A DNA stretch of 64,000 nt from Acetobacter malorum (GTDB lineage: Bacteria; Pseudomonadota; Alphaproteobacteria; Acetobacterales; Acetobacteraceae): contig NZ_JOPG01000016.1 of assembly GCF_002153605.1 (NCBI RefSeq), positions 1-64,000 of the forward strand, written 5' to 3'. How positions within the stretch are numbered: the stretch's first letter is position 1; every line of letters starts with the position of its first letter. Position numbers and translations under genes: made by a program. The notes under the pieces were generated by a model. It searched no databases. It saw only the letters and a program-made list of their open reading frames with translations, and was not told the DNA's origin. Of this stretch, positions 9,892 to 18,773 are shown piece after piece.

Positions 9892-11097
9892 ATGGCACGG
9901 TCTTTCGCCCGTCGGCTGGAGGGGCTGCCTGCTCCTGCCACTATTGAAATGGCACGTCGTGCCCGTGCGCTGCGGGCGGAAGGCAAGCCGGTTATTTCTC
10001 TGGCGCTGGGGGAGCCGGACTTCCCCACGCCACCTGCTGTGGTGGAAGCTGCCCATGCGGCGGCTCTGGCCGGGCAAACCAAATACCCGCCGGTTGACGG
10101 TACGCCTGCTTTAAAAGCCGCTGTTGCCCGTAAGTTCACGCGGGAAAACGGGCTCGATTATGCGCCGGACGAGATCATGGTCTCCAATGGCGGTAAGCAG
10201 GTGATTTTCAACGCCTTTATGGCGACGTTGAATTCCGGTGATGAAGTCGTTGTACCTGCGCCCTATTGGGTCAGCTATCCGCTGATTGCTCGTATGTTTG
10301 GTGGTGTGCCGGTTACGGTGCCGTGCCGGGAAGAAGATGGCTTCAAGCTGAAAGCCGAGGCGCTGGCTGAGGCTCTGACGCCAAAGTCTCGCTGGCTCGT
10401 GCTGAACTTTCCCAATAACCCGACGGGTGCGGTGATGACCGCGCAGGAGCTTGAGGCGATTGCTGAAATCGTCCGTCAATATCCTGATCTTTGGGTTTTG
10501 TCGGATGAGATTTACGAGCATCTGGTGTTTGATGGCGTGCGTTCGGCCTCACTGGCTGCTGTCGCGCCAGACCTGAAAGATCGCATCATTACGTTAAATG
10601 GTGTGTCCAAAGCCTATGCCATGACAGGCTGGCGCGTTGGCTTTGCCGGCGGGCCGAAAGATCTGATTGCCGCCATGCGAAGTGTGCAGGGAAATGCCAC
10701 GTCAGGCATTTGCACCATTGCGCAGGCGGCTGCGGCTGCGGCACTGGATGGTCCGGCGGATCTGGTGCAGGAAATGGCCGCAACCTATGGCCGCCGCCGG
10801 CAGATGGTGGTGGATGCGCTGCGCCGTATTCCCGGTCTGACCTGCGCCATGCCGGAGGGCGCATTTTATGCGTATCCTGGTGTGGCCGGATGTCTGGGGC
10901 AAACCAGCGCGGGCGGTGCCCGACTGGAAACAGATCATGATTTTGCGCTGGCTCTTCTGGAAGAAGAATACGTTGCCGCCGTGCCGGGCAGCGCGTTCGG
11001 GCAGTCGCCTTACCTGCGCCTGTCCTGTGCGACGGGTGATGCTGATCTGATGGAAGCCTGCCAGCGTCTGGAGCGCTTTGTCAGCAATCTGCGCTAA
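9892..11097 (+). CDS. PLP-dependent aminotransferase, class I, copy 2 (tandem paralogue)
   Basis: 401 residues with the same plan as the preceding gene: LALGEPDFPTPPAV near the start, NFPNNPTGAVMT in the middle, [15 protein letters not shown] with the PLP lysine at residue 240, and LRLSCATGDADL at the end. Long blocks are shared with copy 1, so this is a tandem duplication that has since diverged; the N-terminal substrate-contact regions differ most. Copy 2 may prefer a different amino acid. It starts 4 bases after the copy 1 stop with only a weak AAGAG ribosome-binding site, suggesting translational coupling. Confidence 0.92.
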   Translation: MARSFARRLEGLPAPATIEMARRARALRAEGKPVISLALGEPDFPTPPAVVEAAHAAALAGQTKYPPVDGTPALKAAVARKFTRENGLDYAPDEIMVSNGGKQVIFNAFMATLNSGDEVVVPAPYWVSYPLIARMFGGVPVTVPCREEDGFKLKAEALAEALTPKSRWLVLNFPNNPTGAVMTAQELEAIAEIVRQYPDLWVLSDEIYEHLVFDGVRSASLAAVAPDLKDRIITLNGVSKAYAMTGWRVGFAGGPKDLIAAMRSVQGNATSGICTIAQAAAAAALDGPADLVQEMAATYGRRRQMVVDALRRIPGLTCAMPEGAFYAYPGVAGCLGQTSAGGARLETDHDFALALLEEEYVAAVPGSAFGQSPYLRLSCATGDADLMEACQRLERFVSNLR

Positions 11098-11114
11098 ACT
11101 GGTCGCGTTTTACG

Positions 11115-11684
11115 TCAGGATGAAACCGTGCGCAGGAAGCGCACGGCTTTCTTGCCAGCGTTCAGATAGGCATAATTCTGGGCACTATTGTAAATTGTGA
11201 AATCGTTCACGTTCACAAGCTGAGTTTCTGTATCGAACTCAATGGTGAGTGTGCCTTCCAGCACAAAAATCATTTCATGCCAGCCTTCCGGGTCGGGTTC
11301 CGCTATGTAGCGTTCTCCTGGAGCGAGTGACCACAGCCAGAGCTGCGTATCCTGCCGGGCCGGAGCTGCCCCAAGCAGCGTGGCTTTGCTGGAGGGGGTT
11401 TTGCCACGCCACATCACTTCCTCAATGCGGCGTAATTCGCGATCAGGGTTGCTCACCAGTTTGAGAAAGGTTGTGTCCAGTGCTTCTGCCAGCCGGTCGA
11501 GACTGCCCAGACTGATATTGGCAGTTCCGGCTTCCAGACTCACAATCATACGGCGACTGATACCGGACGCATTGGCCAGAGCTTCCTGACTAAGGCCGGC
11601 GTCTTTGCGCAGGCGACGCAAATTTGTCCCCACATATTTTAAAACATCGGATCGTGGGGGTTGATTGTGCATTATAGTGCCCAT
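11115..11684 (-). CDS. XRE-family transcriptional regulator with cupin domain
   Basis: 189 residues from 11684 (185 if the ATG at 11672 is used). A Xre/Cro helix-turn-helix occupies about 18-72 (NLRRLRKDAGLSQEALANAS, then the recognition helix ISRRMIVSLEAGTANIS). The C-terminal half is a cupin with the metal/ligand-pocket stretch GWHEMIFVLEGTLTIE. Such regulators (PuuR/SutR-like) sense a small molecule and usually control an adjacent transporter or catabolic gene. Its start lies only 14-26 bases from the start of the divergent DMT transporter, so it probably regulates that gene and itself; this is inference from position. Confidence 0.88.
   Translation of the reverse strand: MGTIMHNQPPRSDVLKYVGTNLRRLRKDAGLSQEALANASGISRRMIVSLEAGTANISLGSLDRLAEALDTTFLKLVSNPDRELRRIEEVMWRGKTPSSKATLLGAAPARQDTQLWLWSLAPGERYIAEPDPEGWHEMIFVLEGTLTIEFDTETQLVNVNDFTIYNSAQNYAYLNAGKKAVRFLRTVSS
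11126..11152 (+). terminator. possible terminator for the aminotransferase pair, inside the XRE-cupin 3' end
   Basis: CCGTGCGC AGGAA GCGCACGG is a perfect 8-bp hairpin followed by CTTTCTT. It lies 29 bases after the stop of aminotransferase copy 2 but within the last codons of the convergent regulator gene. The T-tract is interrupted, so activity is uncertain. Confidence 0.4.
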
Positions 11685-11698
11685 ATACGCTGCTAACT

Positions 11699-12613
11699 AT
11701 GATCAAGACTCCACCCGCCTCTGGCTCTCACGTCAAGTTCCTGTCGAAACAGGAAATCATACTTGTCCTGATCACCATGCTGTGGGGGGCAACCTTCCTG
11801 ATCATCCACCATACCATGGAACACACAGGGCCGCTGTTTTTTGTCGGGGTGCGGTTTATTACGGCAGGCCTGATGTCCCTGTTGTTGTTCCGCAAATCGC
11901 TGGCCGGGATGACGCGGTATGAATTGAAGGCCGGGTGCACGATCGGGGTTGGCGTTTTTCTGGGTTACACGTTCCAGACGCTGGGCCTGAAAACCATTTC
12001 CAGCAGTCAGTCCGCATTTATCACGGCTTTATACGTGCCGATGGTGCCGTTTTTGCAGTGGGCCGTGCTTAAGCGCAGGCCGCACATGATGAGTTGGGTT
12101 GGTGTTCTGATCGCCTTTGTCGGCCTTATCTGCCTGACCGGGCCCGACGCCGCCAGCGGCCTGAGCTTCAGCCCCGGTGAGATCGCGACCTTATTGGGGG
12201 CTGTCTCCATAGCAGGCGAAATCATTCTGATCAGCCGGTACGCGCTGCGGGTGGATAGTCGACGCGTCACCATTGTGCAGTTGCTGGTGGCGGGCATTCT
12301 GGCGCTGGCCTTTATGCCGGTGGCAGGGGAGCATATTCCGGCTTTCTCGTGGGTGTGGGTCGCGTCTGGCGTCGGGCTGGGGGTAATGAGCGCAGTCATT
12401 CAGTTCGCCATGAACTGGGCGCAAAAAACCATTTCCGCAACGCGGGCGACGGTCATTTACGCAGGTGAGCCGGTCTGGGCCGGGCTTGTGGGGCGTATTG
12501 CAGGGGAACGTCTGCCGCCACTCGCTATGGCAGGAGCCGGGCTGATTGTGCTGGGGGTTCTGGCCAGTGAAATCCGGCTACCGCGCCGCAGGAAAAATCC
12601 TGACCTGTCCTGA
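11699..12613 (+). CDS. DMT superfamily (EamA) exporter
   Basis: 304 residues with about ten hydrophobic segments, arranged as two EamA repeats (ILVLITMLWGATFLIIHHTM opens the first). Inner-membrane transporters of this type usually export amino acids or other metabolites; the substrate cannot be read from sequence. It is divergently transcribed from an XRE-cupin regulator, with their starts almost touching. No ribosome-binding site precedes the ATG at 11699, so the message may be leaderless or the true start internal. The C-terminal RLPRRRKN is cytoplasmic. Confidence 0.9.
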   Translation: MIKTPPASGSHVKFLSKQEIILVLITMLWGATFLIIHHTMEHTGPLFFVGVRFITAGLMSLLLFRKSLAGMTRYELKAGCTIGVGVFLGYTFQTLGLKTISSSQSAFITALYVPMVPFLQWAVLKRRPHMMSWVGVLIAFVGLICLTGPDAASGLSFSPGEIATLLGAVSIAGEIILISRYALRVDSRRVTIVQLLVAGILALAFMPVAGEHIPAFSWVWVASGVGLGVMSAVIQFAMNWAQKTISATRATVIYAGEPVWAGLVGRIAGERLPPLAMAGAGLIVLGVLASEIRLPRRRKNPDLS

Positions 12614-12617
12614 AGTC

Positions 12618-13664
12618 TCAGCCATTCAGCACATTGCGGGTCGAGCGCCGGGCAATAGCGGAGGCGGCTTCTGTATCCGGCAGCAATCCGATCAGCTGTA
12701 ATTCATCACAATACTGGGCCATCTGGTCGCGTAGCGCATGGCCCGTGACCGGCGTGATGGCAGGTTGATGACGCAGCATGGCGCGCATGGCGTCGGTGCT
12801 GAAGTCTGCGGAGTCATCGGCGACCAGTGTGGCGGCTTCATCCCGGTGCTGGTTAGCCCACCGTGCAGCATCGCGCAGAGCAAGGGTCAGGGCAGTTGCT
12901 GCATCCGGGTCTGCATCCAGTGCTGTTTTTGCTGCCCCAAGGATCAGGCTGGTGCGGTCCGCATAATGGCCTGTGTTGCTGCCAACCAGCTCAGAAAACA
13001 GGTCAGCATGCCCATTCAGCAACTGCCAGGCCACCGGGTCATGCGCTACGACGGCATCAATGCTACGGGCGCGGGCAGAGTCAACCATCTGGTCTGCGGG
13101 CATATCGGTCCATGTAATGCCGCCCATGGCGTTAATGCCCTTGCGGCGCATCATGATGGCGAAGAAAAATTTATCCGCAGCATTTTTATCCGGCATGGCC
13201 ACTGTGCGGCCCACAAGCTGGTCCAGCCGGGTGATGTTTGCGCCCCGCCGCACCAGCAGGCGAAACGTGCCGGGCTGAATACCCAGGATAAGGCTGGCTG
13301 GCAGGCCGCCATACAGGCGGGGCAGCCAGGTTAGCGCCGGAGCGACGGCATACTCTGCTTTGCCTGCGGCCAGTGCATCCAGCGTGTCATTCCCGTTTTG
13401 CGGGGTGGAAACGCTTTCCACATCCAGACTGTAGCGGGCAAAAAAACCTTTCTGATACGCCACGGCCAGCACGGGGGCGGTGTCCGAGTGCGGCCAGATC
13501 AGCCTGAGCTTGCGGTACTGGCCGTCCGGCTGCTTGCGTGGCGGGCGGTTGTGCGCATGGTGTTCAAACGCTCCCACGGCTCCCGCTACGGCCAGCCCGG
13601 CAAGGCTGGTCAGAACAATTCGGCGGCGGAAGGCCGGGTCGGAGGAAGGTCCTTGTGCGCTCAT
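12618..13664 (-). CDS. NMT1/SsuA-like ABC transporter substrate-binding protein
   Basis: 348 residues. The N-terminus has an arginine cluster followed by a hydrophobic stretch (RRRIVLTSLAGLAVAGAVGA), a twin-arginine-like export or anchor signal. The rest is a type II periplasmic-binding fold with LRLIWPHSDTAPVLAVAYQK, the family's first strand-helix, and VGRTVAMPDKNAADK in the hinge region. Relatives bind sulfonates, nitrate/taurine or thiamine precursors. No permease or ATPase gene is next to it, so it is an orphan; the ligand is unknown. It converges on the DMT gene with 4 bases between. Confidence 0.82.
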   Translation of the reverse strand: MSAQGPSSDPAFRRRIVLTSLAGLAVAGAVGAFEHHAHNRPPRKQPDGQYRKLRLIWPHSDTAPVLAVAYQKGFFARYSLDVESVSTPQNGNDTLDALAAGKAEYAVAPALTWLPRLYGGLPASLILGIQPGTFRLLVRRGANITRLDQLVGRTVAMPDKNAADKFFFAIMMRRKGINAMGGITWTDMPADQMVDSARARSIDAVVAHDPVAWQLLNGHADLFSELVGSNTGHYADRTSLILGAAKTALDADPDAATALTLALRDAARWANQHRDEAATLVADDSADFSTDAMRAMLRHQPAITPVTGHALRDQMAQYCDELQLIGLLPDTEAASAIARRSTRNVLNG

Positions 13665-13785
13665 GCTTCTTTCTTACCATGAGGGGTTTTCAGCGTCGTC
13701 TGCTCATAAAAACATGGAACACAAAAAAAATGAAAAAAGGGGGTTTACGGCACCCCCGGATCACGGTTATACGATGCCTCGCTGA

Positions 13786-13861
13786 TCCCGAATAGCTCAG
13801 TTGGTAGAGCAAGCGACTGTTAATCGCTGGGTCGTAGGTTCGAGTCCTACTTCGGGAGCCA
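13786..13861 (+). tRNA. tRNA-Asn (anticodon GTT)
   Basis: A complete 76-base cloverleaf. The acceptor stem is TCCCGAA / TTCGGGA with discriminator G; the D arm is GCTCAGTTGGTAGAGC; the anticodon arm AGCGA-CTGTTAA-TCGCT puts GTT at 13819-13821; the T arm is GTAGG-TTCGAGT-CCTAC; CCA is encoded at 13859-13861. GTT reads asparagine codons AAC/AAT and would be modified to queuosine at the wobble base. Confidence 0.98.
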
Positions 13862-13991
13862 GCCTTTTTCCTAAAATTCAAAATAATGTTTAACGCTTTA
13901 AGCCGTGGCTTTTGCTATGCGGTTTGCGTTGATGGCTTTGTTGCCCTATCCCTGCGTGACGCGTTCTGGCTGATCTTACCGGAGGCAGAAT

Positions 13992-14037
13992 AAGGCTGCT
14001 CTTTTCCGTATCAAACGGGAGGAAAGCAGCCTTTTTG
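13992..14037 (+). terminator. intrinsic terminator between tRNA-Asn and the RidA gene
   Basis: AAGGCTGCT pairs with AGCAGCCTT around a partly paired interior, followed by TTTTT on the plus strand. It lies 130 bases past the tRNA and 7 bases from the convergent RidA stop codon. On the minus strand the T-run is weaker, so it may serve both sides unequally. Confidence 0.75.
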
Positions 14038-14043
14038 TTAGCT

Positions 14044-14394
14044 TTAGCGCAGAGCGGCGATGCCGGTCAGTTCCACGCGCCAGTCCGGGTTGGCGAGTTT
14101 GGCTTCCACTGTGGCGCGGGCGGGTTTGTTGTCACGGTCCAGCCAGGCATCCCATGCCCGGTTCATGCCTGCCATATCAGTCATATCTGCCAGAAAAATC
14201 TGCACGGAGAGCAGCCGGCTTTTATCTGTGCCGGCCTTGGCCAGCAGGGCATCAACCTGCCGCAGAATGTCGGCCATCTGGCCTTCTGCATCCAGAGAAG
14301 CATCATCTGCGACCTGACCGGCCAGATGCACCAGTCCGTTATAAATCACTGCGCCTGTCAGGCGTTCTTCGGGGTCAAGGCGTGTAATGGTCAT
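14044..14394 (-). CDS. RidA/YjgF family protein
   Basis: 116 residues, the standard length. RidA proteins hydrolyse reactive enamines/imines released by PLP enzymes and protect other PLP enzymes. The substrate-pocket block ARATVEAKLANPDWRVELTG carries the conserved arginine, and GLVHLAGQVADD is the N-terminal strand pair. Placement near two PLP aminotransferases and beside panC is consistent but common. The downstream gene panC on the same strand begins far upstream of it, so panC-ridA are probably co-transcribed (panC stop to this start is 29 bases). Confidence 0.9.
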   Translation of the reverse strand: MTITRLDPEERLTGAVIYNGLVHLAGQVADDASLDAEGQMADILRQVDALLAKAGTDKSRLLSVQIFLADMTDMAGMNRAWDAWLDRDNKPARATVEAKLANPDWRVELTGIAALR

Positions 14395-14423
14395 GGGTTT
14401 TTCCTTGTGGTGTGTCAGCAGTT

Positions 14424-15263
14424 TCAGGCAACTGGCATGTTATCAATCAGCCGGACATCGCCCAGACTGGCGGCCACAAACAGCCGTGCACCGGCCTCGG
14501 CCTTTTCAACTGAGCCAAGTGATTTTTCAGAGCGCAGGTCCAGATAATGCACGCTAAAGCCAGCGTCTTTAAGCGTTTGCGTACAGTGTTCCAGAGTGGC
14601 GGTAATGGGCTGTCCGGCCTTCAGGGCTGCAAGGCACGCCATCAGAGCTTTTGGCAGATGGCTGGCTTGTTCACGCTGGGCCGGGGTGAGGCGTTTGTTG
14701 CGGGAGGATAAAGCCAGATGGTCTGCTTCCCGCACGGTGGGAACGGGCAGAATCGTGATGGGCAGATCCAGATCTGTCACAACCCGACGAATAATGCAGA
14801 GCTGCTGGAAATCTTTTTCCCCAAAAGCTGCGATGTCCGCACGGGTTTGCATGAACAGCTTGGTAACAACTGTTGCAACGCCATCAAAATGGCCGGGTCG
14901 GTCTCCGCCGCACAGCATCCGGTCTGGCCCGGACACGCTGATGCGGGTGCAAAAGCCGGGTGGGTAAATCTGTGTTTCATCCGGGGCATATAGAACATCC
15001 ACCACACCGGTTTCTGCCAGAAGGGCTTCGTCTGCCTCCAGACCGCGTGGGTAAAGCTGGAAATCATCCGGGTTGTTGAACTGGATCGGGTTGACGAAAA
15101 TCGTCACAATCCGCCGGGTGGCTTTGCCATCCAGCGCGCGCACCAGGGTCAGATGGCCTTCGTGCAAAGACCCCATGGTGGGCACCAGCCCGATTGTTTC
15201 ACCCTCATGGTGCCACTGCGTGACAATTTCGGCCAGTTCGTGTCTGGTTCTCACAAGCTTCAT
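14424..15263 (-). CDS. panC: pantoate--beta-alanine ligase
   Basis: 279 residues from the ATG at 15263 (MKLVRTRHELAEIV). It condenses pantoate and beta-alanine with ATP, the last step of pantothenate (coenzyme A precursor) synthesis. The HIGH-like motif is PTMGSLHEGHLTL, the KMSKS-like loop is LSSRNKRLT, and FGEKDFQQL and LPVPTVREADHLALSS complete the adenylation site. A long in-frame extension upstream to 15596 is not conserved in type and overlaps the aldo/keto reductase gene, so it is rejected. The rest of the pan pathway is not in the window. Confidence 0.95.
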   Translation of the reverse strand: MKLVRTRHELAEIVTQWHHEGETIGLVPTMGSLHEGHLTLVRALDGKATRRIVTIFVNPIQFNNPDDFQLYPRGLEADEALLAETGVVDVLYAPDETQIYPPGFCTRISVSGPDRMLCGGDRPGHFDGVATVVTKLFMQTRADIAAFGEKDFQQLCIIRRVVTDLDLPITILPVPTVREADHLALSSRNKRLTPAQREQASHLPKALMACLAALKAGQPITATLEHCTQTLKDAGFSVHYLDLRSEKSLGSVEKAEAGARLFVAASLGDVRLIDNMPVA

Positions 15264-15358
15264 GACGCATCCCGGTTTGCGATAAAAGGGAAGGACAACC
15301 GCCCGCACAGTTTGTGCACGAGAAAACCGAGCGGGCGGCCGTCCGGCCTGCGCCCGTC

Positions 15359-16417
15359 TTACTGTGTTTTCAGGAACGGTTCCAGCAGCACCCGGTCCGC
15401 CGCGCTCAGCCGGCTGGCGGCCGTGCTGGCCTGATGCCAGTAAGGATAGAGCAGGGGCGGCAGGCTGGCCTGGTTCAGGCGGTTCAACTGGTCTTCCGAC
15501 AGCACCAGTTCGGCTGCTTTCAGGTTGTCTTTCAGCTGCTCTTCCGTGCGGGCGCCGATAATGACGGACGTAATGGCCGGGCGGTGCATGGTCCATGCCA
15601 GCGCGATCTGGGCTGCGGAAACGCCATGTTCTTCCCCAACAGCAATCAGCACTTCGACAATGTCGAACAGCTTTTCCTTGTCATGCACCGGGGGTTCGCC
15701 AAAATCTTCAAGCTGGCGGCCTTGTGGCGTTGGTTTGTTGCGGCGATATTTTCCAGATAGCAGGCCACCCGCCAGCGGGCTCCAGACCTGCACGCCAATG
15801 CCCTGATTAACGGCGGCGGGTAACAGTTCATATTCCGCATCCCGCGCTTGCAGAGAATAGTAAATCTGCTGGGAGACCGGGGCAATCAGCCTGTTCCGCT
15901 CGGCGACCGAAAGCGCCTTCATCAGCTGCCAGCCGGAGAAATTGGAAACGCCCGCATAGCGGATTTTGCCAGCACGGGTGAGGGTATCCAACGCTTCCAG
16001 CGTTTCATCCAGCGGGGTCAGGCCGTCCCACTCATGCAGATAATACAGGTCGATATGGTCACGGCCCAGACGCTTCAGGCTGGCTTCACACGCGGCAATC
16101 AGATGCAGGCGGGAGGAGCCTTCTCCATTCGGACCGTCCTGCATGCGGAAGCGGGCCTTGGTGGTCACCAGAGTTTCCTGTGCGCGGCCTTTGAGCGCTT
16201 CTCCCAGAATGGTTTCAGACTCTCCGGAGGAATACACGTCTGCTGTGTCAAACATGTTGATGCCGGCATCCAGACACAGATCAATCAGGCGGCGAGCCCC
16301 GGCTGTATCGGTATTGCCGGTCTTGGCAAAAGCGCCTTTGCCGCCGAATGTCATGGTGCCAAGGGTAAAGGCGGAAATACGCAGGCCGGATCGACCGAGC
16401 TGGCGATACTGCATCAT
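15359..16417 (-). CDS. aldo/keto reductase
   Basis: 352 residues from the ATG pair at 16417/16414, preceded by GGAGAA. It is a TIM-barrel NADPH-dependent oxidoreductase of the soluble, monomeric AKR type. The catalytic tetrad lies in FDTADVYSSGESE (Asp, Tyr), TTKARF (Lys) and LYYLHEWD (His). The NADPH site near the C-terminus reads TSVIIGARTEEQLKDNL. The closest type by memory is the YajO/AKR12-like group; the substrate is unknown. The downstream minus-strand panC is separated by 95 bases. It is divergent from the cobalamin riboswitch. Confidence 0.92.
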   Translation of the reverse strand: MMQYRQLGRSGLRISAFTLGTMTFGGKGAFAKTGNTDTAGARRLIDLCLDAGINMFDTADVYSSGESETILGEALKGRAQETLVTTKARFRMQDGPNGEGSSRLHLIAACEASLKRLGRDHIDLYYLHEWDGLTPLDETLEALDTLTRAGKIRYAGVSNFSGWQLMKALSVAERNRLIAPVSQQIYYSLQARDAEYELLPAAVNQGIGVQVWSPLAGGLLSGKYRRNKPTPQGRQLEDFGEPPVHDKEKLFDIVEVLIAVGEEHGVSAAQIALAWTMHRPAITSVIIGARTEEQLKDNLKAAELVLSEDQLNRLNQASLPPLLYPYWHQASTAASRLSAADRVLLEPFLKTQ

Positions 16418-16515
16418 TCTGTTCTCCGTGCGTGTGGCAGGTGGGGCGTAAGCCCTTTGAGAGCTGGCGGCACAGGGCCTTTCTTTCAAGAGTGCAGGGC
16501 TGCGTACACAGTGTT

Positions 16516-16544
16516 TTGACATCTCCCGGAGAGCCTGCTTAACA
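16516..16544 (+). promoter_or_regulatory. predicted sigma-70 promoter of the cobalamin operon
   Basis: TTGACA at 16516-16521 is a perfect -35, followed after 17 bases by TTAACA at 16539-16544 as a weaker -10. Transcription would begin near 16551, at the 5' edge of the riboswitch. Confidence 0.5.
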
Positions 16545-16765
16545 GGACGCGATGGTTCCCGCTTTGGGATGAAAAAGGGAAGTACGGTGAGAACTCCGCT
16601 GTTTCTTGGCCGTCGCTGCCCCCGCAACTGTATGTGACATCAGGCGTGTTTCAGCACTCTGCCGCTGAGTGCTTTGCCACTGGAGATTTATCCGGGAAGG
16701 TATGGAACAAGCGAAAGCCGCCGGAATACCGGTGGTTTTGTGTCATCAGCCAGGAGACCTGCCAT
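16545..16765 (+). promoter_or_regulatory. cobalamin (adenosylcobalamin-type) riboswitch
   Basis: All the conserved blocks occur in order: GGTTCCC, then GATGAAAAAGGGAA, GGTGAGAACTCC, the core GCTGCCCCCGCAACTGTA, CCACTGG, CCGGGAAGG, and finally AGCCAGGAGACCTGCC at 16748-16763 (the B12-box). In this class, cobalamin binding docks loops L5/L13 and hides the ribosome-binding site or favours termination. The next gene is cobG, 143 bases on, and the coupled genes after it would all be repressed when cobalamin is sufficient. No clear terminator is visible between it and cobG, so control may be at translation. Confidence 0.95.
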
Positions 16766-16908
16766 CTGATTTTCTGGAGTGTCATGTCCGGCGGGGTGTC
16801 CGGTGCGTGATGGCGCGTTGACGTGCGCGTTACCGTCTGGCTTGTCCGGTCGGCCTCAGAACTGCACCCCCATGCTGCTTTGTGCGGTGTGTTGCCTGAA
16901 GGGTGTTC

Positions 16909-18141
16909 ATGTCGGCCGCGTTTTCTGCACCTGTGGTCAAAGGATGGTGTCCCGGCCTGTTTGCGCCCATGCAGGCAGCGGACGGCTGGCTGGTGCGTGT
17001 GCGTCCGCCTCTGGGCCGGATGACCGCAGCGCAGGCTCATCTTCTGGCAGATGTTGCGGAGCAGGACGGCAATGGGCAGATCAGCCTGACAAACCGAGGG
17101 AACGTGCAACTGCGCGGGTTTAGTCTGGAGGCAGCGCAGGCTTTTCCGCACCGTATGATCGCGGCAGGTCTGGGGCAGGCTGACCCGGAGGCCGAGCGCC
17201 GTCTGGCTCTTCAGGTTTCTCCTCTGGCCGGTATAGACCCTGCCTGTGCCGCAGAGACGTTGCTGTGCGCTGAGACCCTGCGGAGCGGTCTGATAGACCA
17301 ATCGTCTCTTTCTGCTCTGCCTGATAAATTTGGCTTTTGCGTCGACGGTGGAGGGTTTTTCCCGACAGGCTCTCTGCTCGCTGATATTATGGTACAGGCT
17401 GTGGATGGTCCGGCCTCAGCACAAGCTGCCTGGCGGGTCGTGTGTGGGAGCTGCTGCTCAGAGCCGCAGAGCGTGCAGGACACTGTGCAGACAGCGCTTG
17501 CTCTGGCAGCAGCTTTTGTAAAACGGGGTGAAACGCACAGGCCGCTTCGAATGCCTTCTGTAGGACAATCTCTGTTTGCTGCAATAGGACTGACGTGCGG
17601 GCCTGCCCCTGTGGTGGCAATGCAAGGCGGAAATCGGCCCGGCACGCTGGCGGGTCATCTCACAGGCTCCATTTATGCAGCGGTAGCGCCGCTAGGGCGT
17701 CTGACGGCAGCAACGCTCCGTGCCTGCGCACAGGTTGCGCAGGAAGGGGATGGTATGCTGCGGATGACGCCGTGGTCAGGATTGATTTTTCACGGACTGA
17801 AAAAAAATCCTGAAATTTCCGGAATGATTACGGACCCTGACGACGCGCGCCTGCATGTTTACGCCTGTATTGGCGCGCCGGGATGCGCACAGGCTGCGGG
17901 TGATGTGGGGCGTGATGCGTTAGCTCTCGCGCAGTTTCTCCCCGATACAGCAGACATGCATGTATCGGGCTGCCGCAAGGGCTGCGCGCATCCGCGTGCT
18001 GCAACGGTCACACTTGTTGCTGGAGCCGAGGGCTATGGTGTGGTGCTGCATGGCAGGGCCAGTGATGAACCGAGCCGTATTCTGCCAAAAAATGAGGATG
18101 TCAGAGCCTTTTTGCAGGCTCTGCCGAAAGGAGACGTTTAA
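16909..18141 (+). CDS. cobG: precorrin-3B synthase
   Basis: 410 residues from the ATG at 16909, preceded by GAAGG; a GTG two codons earlier is the alternative. CobG oxidises precorrin-3A with oxygen to precorrin-3B, marking the aerobic cobalamin route. It is a member of the nitrite/sulfite reductase family: [13 protein letters not shown] opens the ferredoxin-like half, [13 protein letters not shown] is the family block, and Cys320-x5-Cys326 with Cys355-x3-Cys359 (CIGAPGC, SGCRKGC) ligate the 4Fe-4S cluster. It is the first gene after the riboswitch; cobH starts 2 bases after its stop. Confidence 0.9.
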   Translation: MSAAFSAPVVKGWCPGLFAPMQAADGWLVRVRPPLGRMTAAQAHLLADVAEQDGNGQISLTNRGNVQLRGFSLEAAQAFPHRMIAAGLGQADPEAERRLALQVSPLAGIDPACAAETLLCAETLRSGLIDQSSLSALPDKFGFCVDGGGFFPTGSLLADIMVQAVDGPASAQAAWRVVCGSCCSEPQSVQDTVQTALALAAAFVKRGETHRPLRMPSVGQSLFAAIGLTCGPAPVVAMQGGNRPGTLAGHLTGSIYAAVAPLGRLTAATLRACAQVAQEGDGMLRMTPWSGLIFHGLKKNPEISGMITDPDDARLHVYACIGAPGCAQAAGDVGRDALALAQFLPDTADMHVSGCRKGCAHPRAATVTLVAGAEGYGVVLHGRASDEPSRILPKNEDVRAFLQALPKGDV

Positions 18142-18143
18142 GT

Positions 18144-18773
18144 ATGCAGGCTTATGACTATATTCGGGATGGAGCCGCTATTTATAAACGCTCCTTTGCC
18201 ACCATTCGGGCAGAAGCGGATCTGAGCGGATTTTCACCGGAGCAGGCGCAGGTTGTCGTGCGGATTATTCATGCGTGCGGCATGGTGGAGGTCGCGCAGT
18301 CTGTGGCGATGACGGCGGATTTCGTCTCTTCAGCCAGAGCATCCCTTAAAAAATCCTGTGCCATTCTCTGTGATTCTGAAATGGTTGCGCATGGCGTTAC
18401 ACGCGCCCGTCTGCCTGCGGACAATGCGGTGGTCTGCACTTTGCGTGATCCCCGCACACCGGAACTGGCTAAGGAGATTGGCAACACGCGCTCCGCGGCG
18501 GCGCTGGATTTGTGGGGAGAGAAACTGGGTGGGGCCGTGGTCGCGATTGGCAATGCTCCCACAGCGCTGTTCCATTTGCTGGAACTGCTTGATGCTGGCG
18601 CACCGAAGCCTGCGGCTATAATCGGGTTGCCGGTTGGCTTTGTGGGGGCAGCGGAATCTAAAGAGGCCCTTGCAAAAAGGCATGATGTGCCCTGGCTGGT
18701 TGTGCATGGGCGGCTGGGAGGCAGCGCCATGGCCGCAGCGGCTGTGAACGCATTGGCAAGTGAGGCTGAGTGA
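18144..18773 (+). CDS. cobH: precorrin-8X methylmutase
   Basis: 209 residues. CobH moves the C-11 methyl group of precorrin-8X to C-12, forming hydrogenobyrinate. The catalytic histidine is His43 in [20 protein letters not shown] and the C-terminal [16 protein letters not shown] are conserved family blocks. Its stop TGA overlaps the ATG of cobI (TGATG), so translation is coupled. Confidence 0.95.
   Translation: MQAYDYIRDGAAIYKRSFATIRAEADLSGFSPEQAQVVVRIIHACGMVEVAQSVAMTADFVSSARASLKKSCAILCDSEMVAHGVTRARLPADNAVVCTLRDPRTPELAKEIGNTRSAAALDLWGEKLGGAVVAIGNAPTALFHLLELLDAGAPKPAAIIGLPVGFVGAAESKEALAKRHDVPWLVVHGRLGGSAMAAAAVNALASEAE

Noticed and set aside
14424-15596. Extended start of panC up to 15596
   Set aside because: The extra 110 residues overlap the aldo/keto reductase coding sequence and match no PanC.
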